DNA of 64,000 nucleotides from Pegea sp. RAD2-039 (lineage: Eukaryota > Chordata > Thaliacea > Salpida > Salpidae), in assembly GCA_034620365.1 (NCBI GenBank), contig JAQGEQ010000170.1:434001-498000 (forward strand), written 5' to 3'. Both the position numbers and the translations under genes were made by a program. The notes below the pieces were generated by a model. The model searched no databases and was not told the DNA's origin. It saw nothing but the letters and a program-made list of their open reading frames with translations. Each line of letters begins with the position of its first letter. The first letter of the stretch is position 1. Below, piece by piece: positions 36,101 through 49,764 of the stretch.

Positions 36101-39100
36101 TGTCTGTTACTTGACTGCATTAGATACACATAAATCATCTAATTGAAGTACAGCAAGAATTATGTGCAATCCAGCATGAAAGATTTTCTTCATTGAATAG
36201 ATTATAAATCACTTTTAAGGCTATCACAGCGATCATCATTTAATCATATTCTTTATCTTTGAGTGAGCAAACACATTTGTAGAATATAAAAAGGCTAGTA
36301 ATGTTTTCAGGGTAGAATCTACTAATTTTATAACAAGATTGAAACTATATTTAAAAGTTATTTTTACCATTTCTCTAAATTTTATTAAAATTTGCAATTG
36401 TATGACAACTCTAAGTATTCTTAAAATAAAATATGAAATTATAAGCAACAAAAGTTTTGTTATAAGACTAAAATTTTGAGACATCTTTTTATTTACCTGT
36501 TTTAATTTTTTTTGGTTTTAATCTTTTGAGTTTTTCCAGTGCACAAGATCTTGAGACAAAATGCTTGCGTACAATATATACTTTTCTTCCAGCTGTAAAT
36601 ATATTTTCAACATTTTATTATGAAAAAAATGAAATTACGGTTTAATAAATTCGAAAATAGGCTTATGTAATTTCAATGTTATTACTTTAGTTCGAGTAAT
36701 TTAAATAAGTTTAAAAATTATTTCAAATTTAAAAACTAATTTATTTCATTTGAATCAAATTGCAAATATAAACTTCTGATGGAAGTGAGAGTTTGTCTTA
36801 ATTAAGTTGGAAACTTATCTAAAGTCTGCACTTTTTCAACTTTCCCATAAAGGTCACTTATCTGACAGCTTATCGAAATTGCAAAGAAAACTTTCAACAG
36901 GAAATACAATAACTATCTTCAGATATGGTTAGTTTTCTATTCTGGTTTTCCTGTTTGCTTTGTTTTAATTTGTTGCTAATGGTAAATTATAAAATGGAAA
37001 TAATTTTTGAAAATAAAATTAAAATGATAATATTAATAGAAATAGATTTTATTAAAAGCTTTTAACAATAAAATTGAGTCAGGGAGTATTTCGCCGTAAA
37101 TTTGTAACTTTTCTTGAGATTAGTTTAAAACACTTTTCAATTGAGTTGAATAAATTAATATAATAAATCAAACAAAACTTAAGTGAAAAATTAAATTAAT
37201 TTTCCTAATATGAGAATTTAACAGTTTAAAAAACTATTTTTGCAAAAGTCTTAAAAAATCCACTTGAAACTGTGATGTTACCTCTAATGACCCAAGTTAG
37301 GAAAATATCGCAGCACATGATAAGACAACTCAAACACGTTTCTCTGATAAAGCTTTTGTTAACTTTTATAAGGAGATAGTAACATTTAGGATGTAAAGAT
37401 ACATAAATGCTGTAATTAATTAAAGTAGATTGTTGAATATCATCACCTGCACAAGTACTGTTGATAAGATTCGGCTCAAAGATAGAAAACAACTTTCGGC
37501 ATTTTAATTTCTTTGCTATACAAGTTGGTATCGGTTTTTCTCCACACAAAATATGAAAACTCGGTGGTTTAATTCTCTTGTTAAATTTTCCAATGTGAAA
37601 GACAGAAGCATTTTGACAGTCTAATACAATTCCTCTGTTAGTTCCTTTTGCAATTACTGGCAATGAGTTGCTGAACTGAATAGTCGAATTCTCAACTTGG
37701 CATTTACCTGAAAAATGAAAATACTGAACTGAAATCAAAGAAAATGATGTTGACATAACTTAAGCGGAACTTTTTAAAAAGCTTTGATTTTGAAACATTT
37801 GTTACTATCTGTTTATCGTTATTTTAAACAAACTTGCTTCTCATTAAAGCGATGTTTGTATTACTGAGCTTGAATTGTTTAAGCTAAGTTAACATTTTAG
37901 TGATACAAGAATTATTTCCGCGGTGTTTGCAGAAGTTCCCTCAACAATAGATGTCAATAGGTATAATTTGACGCTTACTTAGACAGTCGTGCCCATTTGC
38001 ATGAAGTACCGAGTTATTAACGCAACTGCAGTAGTAACTACCGTTTGTGTTTGTACATCTGTGGGCACATCCACCGTTGTTGATTGAACATTCGTCCCTA
38101 TCTGTTATTTTACAAGTAAATAAGACAACATGTAAATTGTGAAAAGTATTTGCAGAGAAATTAATATTATAAACAAACGATCATTATTACTACTATGACA
38201 TCTGCTTTTACATATATAATTTTCCCACTGAAAAATGAAATTCTATTGAGGCGCATCTTCAAATCCAGCGAGCATTTTTTGCCGAAATGCTTTGTGAGGC
38301 TTTGAAGATTAAAGAATTCAACCGCTGCTATTTTTCCTTTCTACTATAGCAACCAACAATGGCTCTGGGTGGTCTATAAGCATTGTTATTTTGTGAAAAT
38401 TAGCAGTCCAACTTCAAATTTAAAGTAGTCCAACCAAATTCGCCCTAATACATTAAAAGTGGACTTTAACTTGCTATTTGATAGCCTCAATGAGTAACAA
38501 ACTATTAACTAACCCTAGATCTTGATGTTTGATGCTGTATCTCTGCTGAAATACTTTTAATAAAGTTTTTCAGAAACTTCCTTCAATCTTACCTAAGTCA
38601 GTTGATACGAAAGCAAAATTTCTTTGATGCAACTTCACAGTCTTGTGATAGTTGAAGCAAAACATGATCTAAGCTACTTGTTTCCCACGCTTATTACTCG
38701 TAGGCCACGCGCGCACAAGACCATTTTCTTGTGAAATGAATCGGAAAGAAACATTCTGCTCTGTCTCTACTAAACCCCTCTCCCCTGCCCTCACCGAATC
38801 AAATAACAATACTAAGTCACAATTAGTTTAATTTATAGAAGTAGATACCTCCGCATCGCTTGGTGGAGTACAGCTCATAACCATCACGGCAACTACATCT
38901 GTAACTACCGATTGTGTTGATGCAATTGTGCTGACATGTCTCATTGAAAGTACACTCATCAATATCTGAAAAGGTAAAAAGAAATCAAACTAGAGAGGCA
39001 AAGTACCAAATATATCATCTTACAAAAGAAGAAAGATTAAAATCTAAGAGATGAGCAGCATCCATCATCGCAAAGATAGAGTTGCAAACTCGCTCTGTGT

Positions 39101-42100
39101 GGACTCAACCGTGACATAAGCGATGACAGATGTAAGATTGAAGACAACTTGAAGCTCTCATAACTGCCTGTTATCAGTTCGATCAGCAAAATAAGTTGTT
39201 GATGGTGTTTGGTAGAGTTTATTTCAAATGTAAGGCTTCAATGCAGAAGGGTTGGGCGAAATGCACATGGTGATGAACATCAGAAGAACCTCGCTCAAAA
39301 TTTCTTATCTTGTTAGTGGTACGCATGAGCAAATCCTATAAATCATTTTGCTGTCTCAACGCCGTCATTGAAGCCTTTCAAAGCTCATTGATGCATGACG
39401 CAGAAATGAAGAAAAGCACTAAACGTGTTGCAACAACAGTCAGAATTTTTAGGCATTTGCTCATCAACTAAAATTGAGCTTATCATAAGAATGTAGCTGA
39501 TTCAGGATAGTTTAGGATCTATGAAGATTTTAAAAATCGGGAAACTTAGATTTTAATCCGTTGGCTTTATGATGTCATCGTATTTTGTGTAAGATATTGA
39601 CGGGGGCAATCTTTTTAACTTACTAATACGCCGCAAAAAATCGATTATGAAACAAACGAAGATAAAAGCTCTTACCGATACAAGATTTCTGATCTGCATG
39701 TAGTCGGTATCCTTGTTGACATGAACATCTAAAACTACCAGGAGTATTGATACACCCGTGTTTGCATTGCATATTGTTTTCTTCCATGCATTCGTCAACG
39801 TCTTTTTGTTTTGTTTGTCCAGACAGAAAAATAAATACAAAAAACTCGTGTGAAAGTTGACTCGTTTACAACCGGCTAACATAACAACAATTTAAAACAA
39901 GCAAGCAGCAAAGATTTTTTAAATATGACTTTTCGCCAAGACAACGATATAAAACGTGACAAATGGTGTTAGGCGGCTTTTATTTATACAATTTCACTAA
40001 AGTTTTTTTAAATTACAAGTTGAAGCAGAAATGTTAATAGGACTCATAAAACCAAAAGCTAATTACTTTTTATAAAGACAGAATTGTTTTTATCAACTGA
40101 CCTTTGCAAGTGTGGTTGTCCGACATAATTCTGAAGCCTTTTTCACAATAGCACCAAGGACCACTGGGTGTATTTTCACATCGTTGAGAGCAATGTCCGT
40201 TTTTTACTTCACAAGTACCGCTTTCTGCAAGCACAATGCTAAATTCATTGCATTTATTTGATTTTTACAACTTTAAGTATCCAAGTTTTATGTGAAGCTT
40301 GAAAGTAAACATCACAAAGAAATTAAAGTAAAAATATTTCAGCAGAAAACTAACATTAAATAAGATATTCTAATTACTTATCATCAACTAGTATTACACA
40401 GTTTACTACTTGAGAAAATCTCTCCGTCAAAACTCACTCTCAACATGTTGGGGTCTTTTGCGGCGTCGAGCGCAGTGGATTCCATCAGGTAAAAGATCAT
40501 ACCCACGTCTACAGTCACATCTCTGCGATGTTTTACTCACTGGTAGACAACGTTGCTCACAACCACCATTCCTGATTCTGCAATTTTCTACAACAACCAA
40601 ATCAGGTTGTTTCAAATGTTTTGATTTGCTGTAAAACTTACTAAGACATCTGTTGCCTCTAGACAGGTAACCAGGGTGACAAGCACAGAAAGATGAGTTG
40701 TTTTTTACAGTGCAGATTTGCTCACAATTGTGATGACTGCAAAGACTTGCAACACCTGAACAGTGAATTGAATTTTATAACACTTAAGATGCAAACATTC
40801 ATGAATGGGCAATTAGCATCTAACTTCAAATATATATTAAGATATAATAAAAGTTTGATGAGAAAAATCGTTACAGAGTTTATAGATAGAGGTTACTTTT
40901 CTGAACCTTTTTCAAAATAGAAAAAAGAGTTTTGATATTTTTTTTTAAATAGTGGTTTTACATCTTTTCAAATAATTTAAAACTATAAGCGTTTGCAACC
41001 CGTAGCATATAAATAGTGTAGCAGATATCAACAAAAACAAATTATCTACTGGTTGAGTCTACTGTTTGAGATTAATATATCTGTGTATTGAAAGTGAAAC
41101 CCTTAGGAGGTTGCAACCTCTAGTTAGACTCTTAGAAATCTTACTTAGAAGTCTATACAAAACTTAAAATCAAACTAACTAGTGACAATCACATCAAAGA
41201 TGTTTTTTGTTGCATAATAAAAGTTTAAAACCTTTTAAAATAATATTTAAAATGATATTTTCAGTATCACTATCATATGATTTTTTAATTCTTATCACAA
41301 TAAAGGTCGTGCGTCAGAATATTTTCTACAAAAGCTTTTGTAGCGATGACTTATTTTGTCATTTAGATTACTAAAGTCAACTAATGATTTCATGTTTAAA
41401 ACTCAAGGTTCAAGTTGAAGTTACGCCAAATGAATTCCATCAACTTATACAAGCTAAACCATAAAATTTCTTCTCAATATCAGAATTGAAATAAAGAAGT
41501 GACGATAAAACATTTAAAGTTCTTCTACAGGTTTTTCTTGGAGACAATCCGTTCTTACTTGTTTCCTCAATGCATGAATGTGAATCAGCAGCTAGCCTGT
41601 ATCCTTGTTCACAAGAACATTTGTAGGATCCAAACGTGTTTTCACACGTGTGCTCACAACCTCCATTGTCTTCCTGACATTCGTTCTGATCTGAACAAAC
41701 ATAAATCACAAATATACATTATCAGCAGTGATAAGAAAGCCTCAGAAAAAGTCGTTTCAACTTTCCACGAGGTTTAGACATCCACAGGCTTGTGGGAAAC
41801 ATCTTTTACATAGTAAACGCAAATGATAAATTATGATATATACATAGGTTTGAGATCCTTAATTATAGCGGTTATTAGCTTTGAATTTCTCTGTTTTATT
41901 ATCGATGAAAGAAAAATGATTAAAAAGTTGATACTACTCACCAGAACATCGATTTGCAGAGTTCAGTAATTGAAAGCCGTAATGACAAGAACAATTAGTA
42001 AAATAACGATTACATATTTGGGAACATCCGTTTTTCCGAATGCAACGAACTGAAAAAACATGTTGCTTACATATTTGTATTTATTACTTAAATCTACATA

Positions 42101-43570
42101 TATATTTTGAATTATGAAGCGAAAAACGGTGGGAAGATGCCATAAATGCTTTTAAGAAATTTACTCATCTTCTATCCTGTTTATTCTATTCATAAATCTT
42201 ATTCTGCATGGAATTCTGCTGGAAACCTTTTATACGTTTAAATAATATGAATGGAAACCTTTTTTGATGCTTTGTTTTTATTACAGATAGAAAGTCTGGT
42301 TCATTTCTTTTGTTGTTTCGATTTGTTACATTTAAGCCGAATGTTTTTATTTCTATTTAAGCTATTCAAACACAGCCTCTTAAGCAGCCACGAAAATCAT
42401 TTTTTTGATAATTTACTTATTTGTTGTAAATCAAGTTATAAGACTTTTAGAATTTGATTAAGTCATTCCATTTTTCGTATTTTTACTTTAAACAATAAAT
42501 TTTCTAGTTAAAAAAGAAATAATATTTGGTCAACTATTTTCCCAAGAAACAACCTATCTTATGTTATCAAAGTCACTTAAAAGCTAAAATTTCTCAAAAT
42601 TTCATTTTGAAGTTTAACGTTAGTTTACACAAAGAGCTTTTTCAGTGACAGAAGGTCCCTAAGACAATAGAATAGAGGTAAGAGATTAATCAATCACTAT
42701 CTTTTACTAGTGGCTGATAAGGAACGAAACTTTATTTACTTCTTTTCACGTTTTTAACATTACAGCAGGTAAAATTTGACAGCAACTTACATAGTAAAAA
42801 ATTAGTTTTAAAGCGAGTCTTCATAAAAATTATTTGACAGATTGATAAAAGTTGGCTGTATGATGCAAATTTCCAAAAAGAATCTAATCTAATCACTATC
42901 ATCATAAAGTTTGGTGCTCAACATTGAAATCATTTTTCAAGTTTTAAGATTTGAAGATGTAGATAAGATGACAAACAAAAAATAAAAAAAAACTGATGAT
43001 ACATTCAATAAACCATTTGTAAGTATCTTCAGAACGATAAAGAAGTTTGAAAATAAACTTTTCAAAAATCAAAAAAATATTTATCAGATCTAAAGATAAA
43101 TCGCAGAAAATCTTTTTAAGGCTTAAAACTTTTAATAAAAGTTAAAGTTACAAATGAAAGTTAAAGCTCATTATAATAGTAGCAACAAAATTATTAGTTA
43201 ATTTAAACAGAATGATACAACGAACATTTTAATGTGTTAATTTGATGATATTTCACAATATTTGATTATCATTTTTGTAAGTTTATTTAGATTTTTGTTT
43301 TGTCCTTAAACAAAAACTGATATCTTAGAGAAAACTAAACAAACTGCATTAAAGTGTTTGACTAATAATTTAACATGCTTTATATAAACCAATAAAAAAT
43401 ATAAACTAAACTGAACCTAAAATTCATTTTAATGTCTTATATTATTTGTTTACAAAATCAAAAAACTTACTATGTTGTCGTTTCTTCTTGTTCTTGGTTG
43501 TTTCTTTCTGTCCACTGGTACGTAAGATTTGTAAAAAAATAAATGTTGCAAGAATTAATATAACCCTCAT
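30185..43570 (-). CDS. SCUBE: SCUBE family secreted protein (signal peptide, EGF repeats, Cys-rich repeats, CUB)
   Basis: SCUBE proteins are secreted or cell-surface glycoproteins; SCUBE2 helps release lipidated Hedgehog. Twenty minus-strand exons: 43570-43471, 42049-41942, 41690-41559, 40755-40642, 40587-40438, 40224-40102, 39801-39676, 38965-38849, 38101-37979, 37707-37447, 36592-36497, 34751-34632, 33888-33700, 32814-32647, 32073-31882, 31811-31662, 31504-31301, 30729-30580, 30498-30419, 30343-30185; 953 residues, nearly all junctions phase 1. Signal peptide [20 protein letters not shown]; eight EGF domains, one per exon (residues 34-364), several of them calcium-binding (DIDEC, DVDEC, RDEC); a spacer (365-523) with basic runs; Cys-rich GCC2/GCC3-type repeats (524-756); a CUB domain from ECGGEF and [11 protein letters not shown] to [10 protein letters not shown] (757-874); and the SCUBE tail ending [20 protein letters not shown] follows EGF 4, where vertebrate SCUBEs are also polybasic. 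The first EGF of vertebrate SCUBEs was not found. Confidence 0.95.
35560..35625 (+). repeat. Possible tRNA-like SINE relic in a SCUBE intron
   Basis: TTAAGCTCAGTGCGCTGAAC resembles a tRNA box A and D-arm. It is followed by AACTT-TGAATG-AAGTT, which can form an anticodon-like arm, and by GAGATTCAAAC, a weak box B. The acceptor stem is not evident. Very tentative. Confidence 0.25.
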
Positions 43571-45980
43571 AATTAGGCAAGTAAGTTGGTCCCATTAACA
43601 GAATGGAAAGGTTGAGGAAATACAAAAGAGCAACAGTTTGATTTAACCTCAAACTAAATTGCTTAGTGAGCAAACAAGAAAAGCAAAACAGGAAGCTGGG
43701 TAGTCTTCCTTATTAGTGAAACCGTTCAACTAAACCCGGCTCTTCCAGCTAACGTCTGGCAGTTCAACATATTTTTTGTCTCGTTTGCTAGAGAACGAGA
43801 GATGGTTAGCGACGTAGCAATCATGCATGACCAAGGACTTGCGGAAAAAAGGCAGATATAAGACACAATAAAAACTAGTTAGAACAAGCTTTGAAACATA
43901 AATGAGTGCTTTATTTTCACTTTGTTTTCAACTATTTGTTTGTATATAAAAATCAAACAAATTAGATTATAAAACAAACCAAAAAATTTAGTTTTAGCTC
44001 TAAATTCAGATATTTGAGCAAGTATTGAAACTGAACAAGTGTACTTTTACATTTCTTCTTCCACTTACTATTCGTGAAGCTTCATGCTACCGACAAAAAC
44101 CCAGCGTGAAGCTGACTCTATTAAATTATGGAAATCAACAGTCTCTAATGTGGATGCCTTTTCCTTGTTGTTACTTTTCTTTTCCTTCTTCTCTTTCTCA
44201 CCTTAGGCTTTGTCAAGCTTCGTCAGAATACAGCTCTCTCTTTCATAATGCGTGTTTGTTCAGTTCTTTCAAATTCACTAGAGCAGCATACTGGACAAAG
44301 AAGAGTTTAAGAACGATTTCATAAGCTTCTGAAAACCTTTTTACCTATATCTGCTACTGAAACACAAATAATACAGATTTAATAAAATGTAAATGTTTCG
44401 AAAGCGTAACAGAAAAAGCTCTCTCATTTACCTCAGATACAAGCCACCTTATATTGATTTAATCACTGAAATGTTAAAGATAAGTTTATAACAGTATAAA
44501 ATAAATCAATAGTAGTTAATTAAAATATATCTGTAATGAACATAATGCTTGGGCTTATTAAAGTACTTTAATATTTTTTCCTAGATTTAATTTACGTTGA
44601 CACTCATTTGCATATTTCATGAATTAATGGGTTTTATGTATCACTTGAAAATTTCATCTGAAGCAAATGATCAAAGATAAAACAGCTAGTTAAACTTTGA
44701 TGGCTTCATTTTCAGTATTAACAGGCTTCATTACAAATTTATGACACACTTAACGTCTTTTTAATTAATTTTATGTTTGTAAATTAGTTTGGTAGAAAAT
44801 ACCAAGTTTTAATTGATTATTTCATCTCATTAATAAACTTCAAAGATTTACAAAGTAATATATTATGTGTTTGAATACCATTAAAACGCTTATATTTACA
44901 AAGTATTCGTTAACATATTCAAAATATAAATGTATTTTGACAACAGATTTTGATTTAAGCAACAAATACAAACACGTTAATTCAAATTAATCTTTTAAGG
45001 AAATTTAAATTTTTTATCTGTAGATACTTTACTTAATTACTCTTATCTAATATTCACTACAAACAAAAACAACATGTTACCTATCTTCAAAGATACAATT
45101 GCATTAAATTTACTTTGCAATGTTATCTGCTTCTAGCAAAGATTGCATTTATACACAGTATGTTCAGTAAGCTTGGAATAACCCCAACTAAAGATTAAAG
45201 TCTTAACAAGCAAAAGTTAGCTTTACGTAAAATTATCGATCTTAACTACTTTACTAGTCTTGGCCATGGCTTACATGACGAATTTTCTGAGTTCAAGTAT
45301 TTGCTGAATTTTTTTTGATTGGATCTAAATTAAAAGTAGCCTCGCAAATAGTTACAAAAGATATATTTTAATTTAAGATATTAAATTCTTACACAGAATT
45401 TAATGATTCTTCATCTTCAATTAAAAGAAGAAAATTATTAGAGTAATGGCGTCGATATTATTTATCAATTAGGTACAAATTAGAGTATCTTTGAGATTTT
45501 AACCTCAGTCTAGAAAACATCTATCGAATCTAACTTAATTAGATGGTTTTTCTGTTTTATTAACTTTAGAAAAAATTCAGAAGTAAAACCACCAAGATTT
45601 TGTTCTTTAATAATTGTTAGATGTAAAAAAACTTCTTTGAGAAATTTACATGAAGACATTAAAAAGTGAAAATCATTTAAATTTGAATAAATTCTTCTAT
45701 TTTTCAACTAATTAAATATTAACCTGTCTGTTATTGTGAATTTTATATTCATTTTTTCAAATTGTTTGTTTTTACTAACTTTAAAACTACATATGTAAAA
45801 ATTGTTTTTCTAAAAGCCTGAGTTTAATTTCTAATAATTATCTAAAAGCATCTTAAATAAACAATTATAATAATTACAAACAAAATTTTGAAACAATGGT
45901 CAAAATTGTCTACTTTACTGCACTCAAAAGCATTCCACTGTGTCAATCAGCATGAAAAGCATTAGATACGGTTTAATTTA
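43571..45980. other. Region upstream of SCUBE; no coding gene recognised
   Basis: 43680-43870 and 44030-44330 are less AT-rich than their surroundings and lie just upstream of the SCUBE start, so they may hold its promoter or untranslated exons. On the minus strand GCCTAAG followed by GTGAGA near 44200-44210 would make a fair splice donor. The open frame at 44025-44324 (+) has no recognisable domain. The rest is plain AT-rich DNA. Confidence 0.4.
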
Positions 45981-45984
45981 AATT

Positions 45985-46285
45985 GGAACATGCTGTAGTT
46001 GTTTTGGCAACCTTGGTTGGCTACTATATTTTGCAAAATCTTATTTTAAAAGAAGATAGTTTGAAAGATCAAGAAAAATACTGATAGCAAAATTTGTCAG
46101 CCACAATTACCAGTAAAACTGAGAAGGGTTGTTCAAGCTAACGAAAGCATACAGAAGCTATCAATTACATTCGCTTTGAATCATCACCATCAACCTCTAT
46201 TTTCATCAGAAACTGATTTTCAATTGTCCTTTACAAGCTTACAACTGTTTGAAGCGGATTTAGAATTTAGTTATTGGAAGGTATT
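45985..46285 (+). other. Coding-like island of unknown identity
   Basis: Two consecutive open segments on the plus strand look protein-like rather than random. The first (about 45985-46083) reads LEHAVVVLATLVGYYI, then LQNLILKEDSLKDQEKY and a stop: a membrane-like helix with a charged tail. The second, in another frame (about 46085-46280), reads KLRRVVQANESIQ, LSITFALNHHHQPLFSSE and LFEADLEFSYWK, followed by GTATTT, a possible donor. The composition is less AT-biased than the flanks. No start codon or upstream exon could be tied to either. It may be exons of a small gene converging on MFSD9, or a pseudogene. Confidence 0.35.
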
Positions 46286-46326
46286 TTAAGAAGTGAAAAT
46301 AAATTTAGAAATAAATAACAAAAAAT

Positions 46327-49300
46327 TTAATAAACATAAGGTTTTTTTACGTGAATACTGTAAACTGAGTTGTATAAAAATAGTGAGCCTATAGCTGAAA
46401 AGAAGATAGAGATAATGATTGGAAAATTAGGATTGAAATCTAGAAATATCCCACAAACAAGAGGAGCTAGACCTCTCGCAAGGGCAACTGAGGAATTTGC
46501 TAATTGAGGAGCAGTATTACCCTGAAAAAAAAAGACAATTAATTTGAAGTTTGTAGAAAGTTGATGGAATTTACTTCAGTGGTTGTGTTGTGCCTAGCAG
46601 TAAGAACAACTGTACAAGCTCGAAATATATTGGTAGCTGTTGACAACAAAGTCATTCCTGTCATAAACCATGATAAATTAGGAGCTAGTGATATAACAGC
46701 AAATGCAATTGGTAGAAGAAAAGCAGCATGCATCTGCAAATAAACGTTCATTGCTTCATTTGCCGCCTCTTCAACACATTAGTTATGAGAGATGTGAAAC
46801 TAAGCATGAAGTCTACATCTACTAAACTTGAGAAATTTAAAGTTAACTTTGAGCAATTATTTTCAACCACCACCTGAAATTTTTCTACGTTTTCTTTGTA
46901 TAGATAAGAAACTGGACCTAAAACCAAACCAATAGCGCAGCTGATGGCAGCATTGTAGGTGATGACGAAACAAATTTGAGCAGCATTTAAGAAAGGATAC
47001 ATTTTCATTAACAAATAATAAAAATTGAGTCGAAAAACTATGACAGAAAAAGCCAATAGAAAGCAAGATGTAGTGAGTCCACTTTTAGTCTAAATTAAAA
47101 TATCATTGAGTTACTCAAAGCAAGTTCTGTTATGAAAACTGACAACGAACTTACTTGCCAATGAGCCGTGCTAACCACAGCCTGTCCAGTTTTTTCAATT
47201 TTTGCAGATTGGTATCTCATTAAAAGCTTTTGTTTATCCATCGTTAAGATTGTGTTTGAACTCGACAAAGAGTTCTCAGTTCCACGTAGCATAGGTTTAA
47301 GACAGATGAAAATTAGTAAACTGTTGAAGACACAGCAACAAGTAGATGCGAGATAACTGTAGTACATTGCTTCTTCGATTCCGAATTTCGCAACAAAGTG
47401 AGCAGCTAGAAATGATCCAATCATCAATCCCAAACTAGACAGCGAATTGATAAAACTGATTAAAGCAGTTTTATTCTTACTTTTATTAAATTCTAGTAAA
47501 CAGCACCTAACAAAATAATCAAATATTAATTAATTATTTCAAAAAAAAAATTCATTTTCTTAAATAATTATTGAAAGTACATATAACTTGTCTTCTTCTA
47601 GTATTAAGCAGCTTAATATTTAATAGAACAAGTCAAGATTACTGAAATATTCTGATAATAATATATTTACATAAAATTATGAGCTTATATATACCACATT
47701 AGTATCAAGATAGTTTTACCTCCATCTATAGAATACGTATAGATGGTAGAGTACCAAATATTAAATTATTTTCAGGTAATTATAAATCAGACTAAAAACT
47801 ACTGGGTCACAAGCTCAAGGCAGTCTTCCTTGAGAGAGAATACTTGATTAAAGTAAAAGAAAAACAAACAAAAGTCTTTACAAGCTGAATAAATGAACCG
47901 TAAGAATGTATCGCTTATTTTTAATCGATCACTCAAAGCCTGGGTTTAATAAATTAAAGGTTTACAAAGTTTTTAGACGACTTAATGTGTTTTTAGAGGC
48001 GCAAAAGATGACTTTATTATGGGACATAAACCAGTAATAGGTTAAAGCCGTCAAGCACAGAAACTTGGTTTAATAAAAAAAGGCCTGTTACAACCAACAA
48101 AGAATCTGAACAAAAGTTTCAAATTCGTCTGAAAAAAGCTGTTCATATATTAATTCTATAAACAATTTCTAAACAAGTATCCACTTATGTTGACAAGGGG
48201 TCAGTTTATACATTTAAGTTGGCATTTTAGAGTCATAGTTGAAAGTCCAAGTCCACAGAAGTATCAGGATTATTAGTTTATAAATTTCATGTTTAGGAAA
48301 GTTACAGAATAACTTGTTGTGCTGATAATTCATGTCAATAGTACCTTATTCAAATCTTTACCAACATTAACTGTTCTTAGCATATAGAAGAACAATTAGA
48401 GCCTAAAATATAAACATTCTCTTAACCACTACCATGCATAAAAGACAAACAAGTGACAATTAGTAACTCACCTACAAATATCTTGAGTAAATTTGACTGA
48501 ACCTAAAAAAGCTCTCATAACTGCATTAAGTAAAATATATTTGTATGAAAGACAGCATAATAAGTAACCAAATGCGGATAATGACACACAAAATCCAAAT
48601 ATTTTAGAACAACCATAAGCATTTGCAAATTGATTCTGTAAAACAATTAAGCTGCTAAAAACAAAAACTTCAATGAAAATAAAGTTTATGTGTGAAAAGC
48701 GTATAAAGACTTCAAAGAAATATATAATTTTAAATTGTACTTTAAAGCAATTAAAAGCTTTATAAAGTAAAATAAATAGTAAAAGTAGTGTCAAGATTTT
48801 GATTGTAAACAAAGAATATAGAGTTTATAATTTAACAATTAGTATTCACAACTTTTGCAAATTTTCCAAAATGGTGCAAAACTCGAATTAATATTTTTAA
48901 TATAGTATAATTGGCTTTAATAATAATGCTTGAAAAGAAAACTTACTATAGCGGAAGCAAAGATTAGTTGTGAAAAGCCAAATATTGAAGAAAATAAGCC
49001 GACAATACTTGCTCTATATCCTTCATAAATCAAATATTGTGGAAGTAATGCAATTATACAGCCCACTCCAATAAGATCCTGAAATTGTAATAAAGCTTAT
49101 TTTTACAACTAAAATAAGATACAGTAAAAAGATTGTATTATTTTCAAGCGTTGTATTTTTCAACAAACTAGAATTACATTTACAAGTAAAAGAAAAACAG
49201 ATTTCGATATTAATAATTATAATAAACATTCTTACAGAATGAAAAAGTTATAAAATGACATTATTTACTTATTAGTCGATAATTATTATTATTGATATTA

Positions 49301-49764
49301 CATAATAAAACTAGTGTTTATACTTGTGTAAAAAATATACAAAATTAAGAAATTTTATCAATACTTATTTGCAAATAAATTTCTCTAAAGAAATAAAAAA
49401 ATTATCTTTTTAAAGTCTTGAATTAAAATGAATATGTATTAGCTTATAGAACTGTCAGTATATGATTTAAACTAAAAATGCTTTGCAGTAAAAACTTGTG
49501 ACTATTTGTATAATACTATAAAAATGTTATTCTTGAATTTAAAGGAGAGAAAATAAAAAAACAATACAAACTTACAGTTTGTAAAAAGTAAAATAGTCAA
49601 ATATTGTACTCAAATAAAATAACCATGATGATTATAGTAATTGAAATGTAAATAGAGTGACTACTTATATTATATATTTTAAATAAAGTAATAAAATGAT
49701 AAATTTAACGACAACTTACAAGAAAACTAATAAAAATGATCAATCCAGTAGTAGACTTGTTCAT
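46327..49764 (-). CDS. MFSD9: MFSD9-like major facilitator transporter
   Basis: A 12-helix-type membrane transporter of the major facilitator superfamily; the substrate of MFSD9 is not established. Seven minus-strand exons: 49764-49720, 49078-48947, 48635-48472, 47506-47155, 47089-46874, 46733-46575, 46521-46327; 420 residues, phases consistent, against about 474 in human. Similarity to MFSD9 is clearest at DLIGVGCIIALLPQYL (helix 1), VGLFSSIFGFSQLIF (helix 2), LSAFGYLLCCLSYKYI (helix 3), GSVKFTQDICR (helix 4), LGLMIGSFLAAHF (helix 5), a loop of about 50 polar residues, then AIGLVLGPVSYLYKEN and ARGLAPLVCGIFLDF near the end. The loop between helices 2 and 3, usually GxxSDxxGRR in this superfamily, reads INQFANAYGCSK and has lost the motif. 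The end HVKKPYVY is short. Confidence 0.85.

Noticed and set aside
38230-38560. Possible extra SCUBE exon or SINE in the intron between EGF exons
   Set aside because: The patch is less AT-rich and includes TTCAAATCC, but no EGF cysteine pattern, paired box A or open phase-1 exon was found.
43470-43673. 67-codon frame starting at 43673 as the SCUBE signal exon
   Set aside because: Its frame does not join the first EGF exon. A shorter frame starting at ATG 43570, [14 protein letters not shown], ends in phase 1 at the same donor and joins correctly.
44025-44324. 99-codon plus-strand frame upstream of SCUBE
   Set aside because: Ser/Phe-rich antisense of a purine-rich stretch that may be SCUBE 5' untranslated sequence; no domain.
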